From the NCBI GenBank assembly GCA_012845835.1, contig JABAKD010000030.1, positions 11,477,715 to 11,541,714 of the forward strand: a DNA stretch of 64,000 nucleotides, given 5' to 3'. Both the position numbers and the translations under genes were made by a program. Positions 43,077 to 55,000 of this stretch are shown in pieces (the stretch's first letter is position 1; each line of letters begins with the position of its first letter). The notes below the pieces were generated by a model. That model searched no databases. It was not told the DNA's origin and worked only from the letters and a program-made list of their open reading frames with translations. The DNA comes from Undaria pinnatifida. Taxonomy: Eukaryota > Sar > Phaeophyceae > Laminariales > Alariaceae.

Positions 43077-46000
43077 GTCAGTTGCTCACTTCACTTGTCA
43101 GTTTTGGCCGTGATGTCCGCCCGTAGGATCGTGTCTTCTGGCTGTCGCAGCATCGCATTGCTCATGAGCGTGTTCCATAGACCGCCCGAGACCAGCCTGG
43201 TATGACACGAGTATGTTAACCTCTGCTGCTGTTGTCGCTGTTGCTGTTGCTACTGCTGCTGCTGCTGCTAGCTGGAGTTGTCTAGCGGCCACTGCTGTGT
43301 TGACAATGACGCGTCCGCCACCCTGTCTACCGCTTGTGTTCACACCTAGCTCGAAACAGCGACGGGCTGATACCCTGCTCCCTTCCCATCTGTGTAGGTC
43401 ATCGGCCATGCTTGAAGTAAGTAACAAAAGCGACACGTACCGACGAAAACAGCGACACGAACCGACGAAACCCCGTGCGCCAATGTTGAAAAATTGCCGT
43501 CCCCAGCCACTGGCAGTAGTTCGTGTTCACCCTCTTATGCAATGCCTCTTCCCCTAGTGCAACTCCGTCCCTCTTCAGCTGTTCTCCCGGCATTGTGGCT
43601 ACCGTACAGCTACTGGCGGTACTTCATTTTCATTATTTTACACAACGCCTCATTTCCTCGTGCAACTCCCTCCCCCCCAGCTGTTCTTCACGGCGTTGTG
43701 CCTACTTGACAGCTACTGGCAGTACTTCATGTTCACCCTCCTGATCTAACGCGTCCTCCCCTCGTGCAACTCTCCCCTGCAGCTGTTCTCCACGGCGTTG
43801 TGGCTGCTGGACAGCTACTGGCAGTACTTCATGTTCACCCTGTTCATGATCGCGTCGTTTGAGGCAACGGTTGTCATGCAGAGGCTAAAAAATCTACAGA
43901 CGCTCAAGGGCATGGGCAACAGTGTGATCAACCTCAAGGTCTTCCGGGCTGGAAGGCAAGCAAGAGATACCCCTGGTACATGCTACTACTACTACTATTA
44001 CTAGTAATAGCATTGAAGAGATGCAACCTTTGTTTTCTGAGGCGCCTGACATGATGAAGTACTCTATTACTCTATCACTCTGTTGTTGTGAGCAAAGATA
44101 AAGGCACCACTGTAGGGGGGGCGCAGTAAGGCTATGGTGTGCCAGAGCAAAATGACCGCCTTATTGGGGTACCATAGCCGCCTTATTCACCTTATTCGCC
44201 TTATTCACCTTATTCACCTTATTCACCTTATTCACCTCACTCATTCCGGGTTAGGATTGCAATTCCCTTTTAATAGCCACGCCTAATGATCCTGACCGCC
44301 TTATATGGTGATACCGCGTTGTTGGGGGACCTCTAGTGTAGCAATGTGCCCGAAGAACAATGCCATGACCCAGGTGTACAAAAAGTATCGCCGAACACAA
44401 AAAACGATATTCCGACGATTTTGAATTAAGCCTCCCCCGTCAATCGGAAAAACAAAAAAAAGCCAGAAAGTGGTTTACCTTAATACCTCAATATATTATG
44501 CTTCGGTCGTACCACGCGTCGAAATGACAAACTTACCACGTACCACATACCACGTACCGTACTAATTCTAAGTAATTATTCTGCGAAAACGTGGCTGCAG
44601 TTGAAAAGGGGTTTTGGCGGGTTCCACGATGGTTGCCGTGTTCAAGTGTTCTCGTGCCAACTGGTTGCATGGTCTGGGTATGATGTTGTCGTTGCGGTTT
44701 TTCCTGATAAATCGCGGAACTGGTGTTTGTTCAGAGCTTATTCAAGTCGTTGCTGCTACCTACCCGTGCAACTGTGGTGTTTGCTTGCACGATCGAATTG
44801 GCGGGTTGATCTTGTCGCGTGCACCCTACTGGCTGGTCTCGCTGACCGCCTTTTCTCTCCATGCCACGCTTTCACGCGTCGTTAACACAGGTTGGGCAGG
44901 ATCGATCTGTGCGATACTGATCTAACCCAGGGCATATGTGCTACTGTAGATCGTGTAGATAGTATGCATACGGCTCCCACCCAGCAACATATTCAATAGG
45001 CCGTCTTGCACATAATATGGACCAGGGATCTGAACGACACAGATGACAACGGGGGTCTGATGCGTCCGCCGTGCGCACGGTTTTTGGTTCAGGTGGCAAG
45101 CCTCGACTACTGAGGAGCTCCTCCCAGGCGATCTGTTCTCGCTACGGCGGTCAAAAAAGCACGACACTGTTCCCTGCGACTGCCTTCTTGTGCACGGAAG
45201 CGCCGTTCTGAACGAAGCCACTCTCACTGGGGAGAGCGTGCCGCAGATGAAGGAGGGAGTGGCGCTATCCAAAGACGGGGGCGACGAGGTATTAAACCTT
45301 TCAAGACTGCACTCCCATTTCGGGGATAGCTAACCCTAACCCTAACCCTTAGGATTAGACTAGACTCAGGTGTAACTCATCTACAGTGCGGTTTTAAATA
45401 GACTCGAGTAGTATTATTGCTCGAGTAGTAGCTCGAGTAGTATTAATAGCGTTAATATTATTGCTCGAGTAGTATTAATAGTGGTAATATTATCATAGTA
45501 TTGCTAGTTTTAGTACGTTTAGTTACGACCACGACCACGACGGTCTCTCGGATTCTGAAGGTTGTCTTCTAGCGGATGTTGATGTAGTTGATAGGAATGA
45601 CAACAGTCAACCCACGCTAGGAGTGCTGCAGATTCTAAGAAATTTCTCAGCTCCTAACATGAGGAGGTCAACATCAACACCATCATCCATCATCCATCAT
45701 CCTCATTCATCATCAGCCATCATCACCCGAAGCATATATGACTTCGAAGACATTCGTTCGCGCAACCCGACCAACGTTTCCATGCTGTACAGTACTGTAA
45801 TAACAACTATACAACAACGATAATACTACTATAATACTACTATTTATAGCCGGTAGCTCCTTCCACGCTTCCTTCCACGCTTTAGGACCTCAGCCCTAAC
45901 ATAACATACACACATAACATCACCACATACATGATTACATACATTATCACATACATTATCACATACATCATCACATACATTATCAGAAACAATATAAACA

Positions 46001-49000
46001 GTATTAATAGAAACATTAGAAACAATACCAGAAAAAACACTATTGATGGAAACATTATTAATGGAAACGATAAAAACAATAGAAACATTGTCAGAAACCT
46101 TAGTAATAGGAAGAGAAGCATTCAAAACCTTTGGCCCATACCTTGGGATGACTCAAAAAAATATACCTGGTACCAGATACATGAAATAGGCTCAGGTCTG
46201 TGTTGACCTGACACACCTCCAGCTTGTCGTAAAGGTGACGCTGTCGAACGACGGTTGCCTTTGCACTTCTAGCACATGTAGGCAAAGGCCGCGGGAGTAG
46301 ACTACCACTGATGTACCGTGCGTTTTATACGGGGTGGGGGGGCGTATGTTATTGCTCGATGGGGGACAGTCCGGACCCATCCGTTGACCCTGCAGGCTGC
46401 ATTGTACTCCCTGCCTTGACGCTGTCGTAGCTCTGTATTAAATCGATTATAGTGTCGATTATAGTATAGGATCAATGGCTCCTAGAGCCAAGCGGGTATC
46501 TAGGTGGTTGTCGGTTTTTGTACAATAATACATTAGTACTTGAAGCAATATACCCCGCAGCCATGGAATTCCTTGTTAAGCTTAGCCAGCAGTATGTTGT
46601 TTAACTCCGTTCTTAGTGTGGTACTGAGCCAGGCGCGCGAGCGGCATTAACTCGGTAGAGAAAGAATCGGGGCATAACACTAATATAATACTACTATGTA
46701 TAGTACCATGTATAATACTATACTTACGCAGCCTCGGTCACGGAGACCCAAACACGACGATGGCGGTGTCATGAAGGGTCTATAATACCTGGTCATAGGA
46801 AGCGCGGGGGCAGTACTATTAATGAACTATTAATGTACTTCGTACTATAAATGGTATTTCCATGCTGCGCGTGTGTCGTACAAGTCATTTTCCTGGTGCC
46901 TTGCACTTCGGAGATATGTCCTACCCCAGCAGCCCGGGCTGATGCTGTATTTGTCATCTAGTTTCGACGCCTTGTCTTCGTCGCAAAGGACTAATTTCGT
47001 CATCGTTACACCCTCCGTGTGTCGACGCCTGGGCAGATTTTCGTCATGAAGGAGGGACACCACAAGGTCTTCACGCTTTTCGGCGGCACCAAGCTGCTCA
47101 CGTCCAACAGCCAGGTATATGCACTCTGAACCCCCCCCCCCCCCTCCCGCCTCCCCACCAACTACAACACCATGCCACCGCACTTCTACACACTTCTACA
47201 ACTAGAACAAACGGTCGGAGAATATCGACCTTCCTCGCGTCCAACGTCCAGCTAAATGCACCCTAGCCCCCCCCCACCCTTCCCGCCTCCCCCCAACTTC
47301 AAAGCCTCATCACCGCACTGCTAAAACTCCGCTATAATAGCAAAGATAGGACGGTATCGACCTCTGAATATGTGGTAAAGCAAGGGCTCACGCTGTTTAC
47401 TGTAGCTCGAGTTTTTTTTACCCGGTTTGTGGTTGCCGCCAAAGGTATCCCACACTATTTTTAAGAACTTTGGCCCCTAAAAAGGCCGTGCACTTCCCAA
47501 GAGCGTAAGGGAATCTGGCTTATCTTGTCTTGTGTTTGGGCATGCCGACATCCGGGATTACAGGTAAAGAATCGTGCCCGTCGGTACATGATGCTTCCGT
47601 AACGGCTCACGTAGTGTGCAAGCAAGCATTGGTGTGCCTGGTTTTGCGGTTGCAACAGTTAGAAGTAGACGGTTGCCTTTAACCCCTGCAACAGTTACAA
47701 GTAGACGCCCTGCAACAGTTAGAAGTAGACGCTTGCCTTTAACCCCTGCAACAGTTAGAAGTAGAGTAACTGCCCTCAGGTTTTGTTGGGGTGAGCTATT
47801 ATACTTGTAATTTTTGTGCGATCGTGTTCGCAGTCGTAGCTGGCGACCCCGTTAGGTGGCCCTTGTCCTGGTATAATCGGCCCCGTGCTATATGCGACAA
47901 TACAGTAATAACGCTCGAAGGGTCCGGTTCGTAGACGGCCTGTCTGCACGTGCTATTTTACTTGTATGCTACTTGTATGCGGTGTATGCGGCGCATGCAA
48001 GCGGTTTAAGCGGTCACCGTCATCCCGATTGACTTTCCCTCGTCAGGGCCAAGCGGCCGAGGAGGACAAAAGCGACAATGACGACGACGAGGAGGAGGAG
48101 GAAGAGGACGAAGAGGGGGGGGAAGAGGGGGACAGCGACAGCGTGGGGGAAGCGGACGCGGCTGGGGATAGCGAGGATGGGGACGCGGACGAGGCTTCGC
48201 GCCCGGACTTGTGGAAAGAGACTCCAGACGGGGGTTGCCTATGCTACGTCTTGCGCACTGGGTTCAGCTCCTCGCAGGTACGGAGCGTGCGGAGGGTCTG
48301 GCGGACCTTGCGGTGCTGCTTCTTTTGAAGGCGTGCTTGGTTTCCTGGCCCGGTGGACGATTGGATGGACGATTGGATGGACGATTAGCCGTTTTACCTC
48401 TGTAGGTGTCGCTTTTCCTCTGCAAGTACAAGTAGCTCTTTTCTCTTTGGCCTATAGATGAATGTCTAGGCTTTGTTGGAATACCCTGGTGCGTATTGCT
48501 CCAAAAGTGTCGTTTGATTTGTTACGTCTACCTTATTTGACGTATGTCAATGGCGTTCCAAATGGGGTGTTTAGCCTACTTTGAGCGACATGCTTTACAG
48601 GTAGAGATTTAGTAATTTTTTGAATAGTATGTAACATCGTACGTTGTTATGCGCCACTCCTTACTGTTCAATTGCTCGTTACCTTCCCCCCCCCCTAGGG
48701 AAAACTGGTGCGTATGATCGAGGGCAGCACGGAGACGGTTCGGACAGACACGAAGGACACCGTCCGCCTTCTCCTGCTGCTTCTTGTGTTCGCTGTGTCG
48801 GCGTCGAGCTACGTGTTATGGGAAGGCATGAAAGATTCGGCCAAACGCAGCAAGTACCAGCTGCTTCTCCACTGCATCTTGATTGTCACCTCGGTTATCC
48901 CGCCCGAGCTACCTATGCAGATGGCCCTCGCGGTCAACTCCAGCCTCATGGCGCTCATGAAGATGCAGGCAAGCAAGCGTGCGCATGCATTCACAATCGT

Positions 49001-52000
49001 ATTGACATGTACACTTCTCCGTTGTCTCGCTTTTTGTTGTTGTCTCACATCAACTCTTGTAAAAAATCTAGAGTCCGTGATCACACAAAGGTGCTGGAGC
49101 CCTAGGAAGATCCTAAGAACCAAGTAAAATCAAAATCCGTCCGGGAAATACTACGATTTCCCGCCTAAAATGCACGATACGAAGAAGGCGCACAAGTGAG
49201 ATGATCTAATGTGCAAACTGAACTCACATGGCCGCGGGTATCCACTCAACTACAGCATAGAGTTACCCCGTTCCCACAACTAACCAACTCGCGGCTACAA
49301 ACTACAGCGGTTGGGCTGCCTGCACCGTACGAACCGCACGGTAATCGTGAGCACAGACGAACGCGCCTGCTGTCTGGAGTGCTGTCGGAGTGACGACCCG
49401 CGGGCATGCAGTGAAACAAGAGCAACCGAACCAAAAACCACGAGACAAATATCAATGATCGCCCCGCCTTCCCGAGTTATTTGACAGGTTGCAGCGCAGC
49501 TACTACGCCCGTGCCGGAAAATTGAAAATTGCGGGGGGTCGTTCCCCATGAAGGGTATACAACTCCACCAATTCTACAAAAAGCAGTGACGTAAGTAACA
49601 TGTTGTACTACTGCCTCGTAAAAAACCCTGAAAAAAATACGATCGCTGCTCTCGTGATGATGACGTGCGTACGGGTCGTGGGTCTCCGTGTGCCATCCTC
49701 CTGCTGTGGTTCTCCATGGCCGCCTCATCGCCTTAGCTCACTCGGCCCGCTCCTTCGCCCTTGCTCTTGTTGACACTCAATTCCAATCGGTTCCCCTTCT
49801 CCCCCGTCCCAAAACAAAAAAAATGTTCCACGCAGCTTGGGGTGCTGATCTGAAGAACAAAAATTCTCGTTCAGGGAGAATTCAATCCGTCTCTTCCCCG
49901 CCCGTCGACGGCCAGTCGCCCTCCTCCTTCGTCGTTGAATGCAGCTTCCTGCCGGCGCAGTTCCCTCCACGCAAACCGAGACTGCGCCGTAGTGTGGCTC
50001 GTGGTGGCGCCTGCCTCCACGCACGAGCATCCCGATTAAGCATTGCTGCTCCTCCGCTGCTGCCTAAAAAGACGCGCGAATCGTAGGTGACCATGCCTAA
50101 CGCACCACGTACGACCCAACTACCGCCACGCCTAAGCCTCACGGCCACACGCAGCAGCAAGAAGGTACCACTCCTTGAGGGTGAGTCCGGCCTTACACCC
50201 GCCAGAAAGACCCCCCCCACTCGCTACAAGCCTGCTAGGGCATGCTTCGCAGCATGCCTTACCGAGGCGGCAAGGGTCTCGCTTACCCTATACCAGGTGG
50301 TCAACAATTTCCGTGCAGCTGGAACTACGTTTTTTTACATGCTCCCCAGGCTGTTCCATAGCAATCGGATAGATATGTACCAGTAGTGGCTACTGTGAGG
50401 GGTGAGGAAACGGGGGGGTTAGAAGAAGATTGGAGATGTTTTAACTATGAAAATGCTGGAATTTGGCGACCTGCTTGGCGACCTGCTTGGCGACCTGCGC
50501 TTCAATGTTTCTGCTGCTATTGTGGGTGCTGATCGCTGCTGTCATTTGTATTTGCCGATTATTGTGTAGTTGCATGCGCTGATTACAGCTGTTTCTCTGT
50601 ATGTGCCGATTACTGCTGTTATTTTATTGGTGCTGTTATTGTAACTATGGTAATTACTGATAATGTTTATGTGCTGACGCCGGCACTGCCTCGCTCTCGT
50701 TCGCACTCCGACGTCCAGATTTTTTGCACGGAGCCGTACCGGGTGCCCATGGCAGGTAAGGTAGACGTCTGTCTCTTCGATAAGACAGGCACACTCACGA
50801 CGGACGAGCTCGTTGCAGTTGGCGTCGAACCTCCCACCCCGAAATCTTCCTCCGGCAACGGCGAGGCAACGGGGGAGGGCGGTGCTGCTTCAGACATGCC
50901 GGCAAACGCGGTGACTGACAGTTTGGTGACGATGCTTAATGCTCCGGCTGCGGCAACTTTGGTGCTGGGGGGATGTCAGTCGTTGGTTTTGATGGAAGGG
51001 ACGGAGGCGGGGGATCCTGTGGAGGCAGCTGCGATGAAAGCCATCAGGGTGAGGGAGGAGCTTAATGCTTAGAGAGCTGTGGTGCTGCGGTGGTTTGTGT
51101 TTTGCGGTGTATTGTGTTTGTAAGGGTTTCGTTGACGCCCAGAACTTGGTGGGCTGTGGTGCTGTGGCGATTTGTATTGTGCGACGTTTTTTTTTCATGG
51201 TTTGCGTTGCTTCGGGTCGTGTGAGGTTTAGAGGGGCATCGGGATACGTTGTTGTGTTGCTCGGGCGTAGGTAAAGTAGTCGGTACTCGTTGTTTTTGTT
51301 CACTCGCACGCCCCTAACATACCACAATTTACCATAGAACATGAGAGGCGCCGGCGGACGTGAACCAATATTGACGTATTGACAAGAAAATGTTAAATAT
51401 GTGCATGAAGAGCTATATACCTGGTACGCACCCAAGGCCAAGCCAGCGCAGAGGCGGAAAACCTCGAGCGGTGATGTTTGTAGCCCTACGACTGTGTGAT
51501 GGGCAGCGCCTGCATGCGGGGTCCCATTTGTTGGAATGTCTACTTCCTAGTCTACTTTCTCGCTGGCATACTCGAACCACCGGCCTATACACCGACTTCG
51601 GCCCACCACCCTACCTGCCTTTTCTCGCCGTCCCTGTCAACACGACCAACGGTGCTGACGATCTTGCCGCTTGTTTTCAGTGGGAAATCGTTCCCGGATC
51701 GAGCAACTCCTGCCGACCGAAGGGAACCCTAACCAAGCCCAAGCCGCCTGCCACTACCTCTACGGGGAGCGCAACTGCTGGACGGCCAAAAGCAGCAGCC
51801 GCGGCCGCCACGGGCCCCGTCACGCCCGGCAAGGCACTGTCGCTCGACGGATGCTCCATCCCAGGCCTGGTGATCAAGACTCGGCATCACTTTAGTTCCA
51901 AGCTGCAAAGGATGAGCACTGTCGCGAGGACCCAGGTACAGCTACGGTGTGCTTGAGACGTCTCGGTTTGCTTCCTTGTTGGTGCTGGTACTGTCATGCT

Positions 52001-55000
52001 ACTAAGGCATTGCTACTACCGCTACGCTAACCCTAAGTCGTCGTGTTAAAATGACCGTGCTAATGTTGTTAATGTCATTATGTCGTGCTACTGCTTGCTG
52101 CCTCGCTACTGTAATGCTGTCGCTCTAAAAATGTCTCGCTAAAATTATGGTGCTACCACTGTCGCGCAACTACTGCAGTGCTGTGAGAATGTTGACGGCT
52201 TACGTACAGTTGTTGACATGGCGTATTACACAACGCCTGCTGTGGCGCGATCCTGGCCCGGGAGCAGCCAGGCAGCTGGGCGATGTTGTCAACGTTTCTT
52301 TTTGGAGTATCATACGGTGCCCATCCCAACTGTAATAGGCGACGGATCGTTTGCACGGTGGCGATGGAGGAAGGCGGGAGAAGAATCTAGTATCCCGGGG
52401 GGACCGGTGTGCCCTTCTGTTTCGAAGTACTGTATTATCTCACCGGGGCAAACTGTACCCGTATGCCCGTGACAGGCTAGGATGTCCCGGGTGTATCGTA
52501 TCATAGCGTGTCGCCAGCTTGTCCGAGCGCAGCAGCTGCGGGCCGGCTGTCCGCGCCGTTGATCCGCCCAGTGTACCTAGCCGATGCCAACCTGACCAAC
52601 GACGCGTGTTCCGAATTACAGCCTTTCAAGTTCCCTGTTCTTGGCGGTGATGATGAGTACCTTCACAGTCGTACTTTCGTACACAGTTTCCATTGTCTTC
52701 CATTGCCCTAGTTTTGCTTTGCCGTTTTGACACCATGACACCATCGGAGTGAATTGAGTACCAGGTACGCCATTGTCGGTGTGCGAATGCTTACTATACA
52801 GGGTGGCTCGGCCTGGTGGGTGCTCGTCAAAGGCTCCCCAGAAGCGATCGGTGCAAGGCTGCGCGAGGGGCAACGGCCTTCGGACTACGACGACCGAGCG
52901 GCGCGCCTAGCCAAGGGAGGCATGCGCGTCCTAGCTCTCGCCTACAAGCGTCCCAGGTCCGACTTGGAAGGCCAAGAGTGCGAAGAGTCTAGGGCGGTTG
53001 CCGAGCAAGACTTGTGCTTCGCGGGGTTCGTGGCGTTTTCATGCAGGGTGCGCAAGGACACGCTGAAGGTGGTCCTTCAGCTAAGGGAGGGCGCGCATGG
53101 GGTGGCGATGGTGACCGGGGATGCGATTTTGACGGCTGTGCACGTGGCCACCGAGGTACGGTTAGGCTTACGCAGGGGTTCAGGCTTTGAGGTTGGTTGC
53201 CAGCAGGGGAGGGGGGAGGGGGGGCGTACTCGTTTGTTTGCTTGCCTTAGGAATTTGAGCATTATTATGAGTATGATTCACCACGCATCCCGTTCAAGAC
53301 GGAGCACCGCTCATTCCTACTCCTCATGGAGACATCAGAGTTTTTTTAGGCGCTTGTACACTACTTTAAATGTTACCAGCGGGGGGAGGAGTTAGAGGCG
53401 TGTCGTGTGTGGGAGGGCGGCGGGTGCAAATTATTGCTGGCCAAGGGTGATGAAGCGATGCGATAAATGTGTACTGAAGCAGGTAACTGTTTACGCACCC
53501 CATCCTACAAGTTGGAGCGCCAGCTAGGGATGATTCCATCGCCACACGACGCTTCGCAAGACACACTACAGCGCAACGCCAACAAACCCTGCCTAATACC
53601 GCCTTTTCCATGGAAACCCCTGGTATCCCGCTGCAGGTAGGTATCAGTTTCACAACACAGTAGTAGACATGGTGTCAACCACCCCTACCAATGCCGCCTT
53701 TTCCGTGCAAACTCCTGGTTTCCCTTCACGGGTGGGCATCAACTCACAACACACACAGTAAAACGTAACGCCAACCAACCATACCAAAAATCGCCTGTTC
53801 CGTCGAAACCCCTGCACGCACTGAAATGTAGCGCCAACCTCCCCATCCCAGTACCGCGCCTTCCGTCGAAAGTACTGGCCATGCACTCAAATGCAACGCC
53901 AACCAATTACTGTAATTTCCAAGGAAAACCCTGATAACCCGATGCAGGTAGGCATCAGTTTCACACCATACACAGCAAAACACAACTCCCACAACCCCTG
54001 CCCAATGCATGGCAACCCCTGGTCACGCACTAAACGCGCGGCCAGCCAACCCTACCTATTACCGCCCCTTTCCGTGGAAACCCCTGGTCTCCCTTTGCAG
54101 GTGGGCATCACGCTCCGAAACGCTTCAAAAGGTGCTGACGCCTTGCCGGTACTGATCCTCAAGCCGATGGACCCCTCCCAAGGCGGAGCGCTGGTGTGGA
54201 CGAGCTACGAGACGGGTTTGATCGAGGGGCCTTTCCGAGCGGAACACGTGAAGCGCCTGTCCCTGACGCACTCGCTAGCTGTGACGGGCAAGGTCCTAGT
54301 GGCGGCGCTTGAAGCTTTCCCGACGTTCTCGAAGGACCTGCAGTACTTGAAGGTGCGGCGATTACGTTGTTTTGTTGAATATTTTTCCATCTGCTTTGTT
54401 ATCTGCGCGCTTGTTTTGTTCTTCAGCTCACTCCCTTTTCGTGACTCAGCTACGCGGCTTGGTAAGCGGGCCATCCGCTTCTGAGCGTAACACCCCCGCC
54501 CCGTCCCATCCATTGTCTTGCATGTTTTTTTTGTCCAGATCCCTCCGTTTTCGTAACTCAGATGCAGGGCTTGGTGCGTACTATGTAGGTACCTGGTAGG
54601 CCGCTTTTGAGCATAAGACATGCATTTGCAGTTTTCTGCCCAGCAGCTCCCTCCGTGGCCCTAACCCAGATTTGGGGTGACATAGCAGGCTTAGCTCCTC
54701 CCCCCCCGTTGTGGTCGATGGCTTTGTTTCTACAACCGTAACGCTTATATCACAGCAGTGATCGTGCGGCGCTCGCGTTTTTTTATGTGTACGCCCGACG
54801 TCGCTGGTCGGTTCTGTGTTATATGTTACTTGTTACTCGAAGTATTTGTTTGTGCCAGATACAAGCGTAACACTCACGACTCATGGCTGTGATAGGGCGG
54901 TGCTCACTTTTTTTTGTCTTCAAGGGTTAGTGTAAGGGTTAGCGACTAGTCGGAGGCACAACCCCAAGAGGGTGTTGGGGAGGACGACTCCCGTTGATGA

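Noticed and set aside
43933..43945. GT donor inside exon 2 (CTCAAG/GTCTTC)
   Set aside because: Using it would drop the conserved VFRAGR and break the frame into exon 3; the GC donor at 43956 fits better.
50719..51072. Exon 7 extended to a stop at 51072
   Set aside because: The extension VREELNA has no family counterpart, while AGG/GTGAGG is a strong donor and the next exon continues the family.
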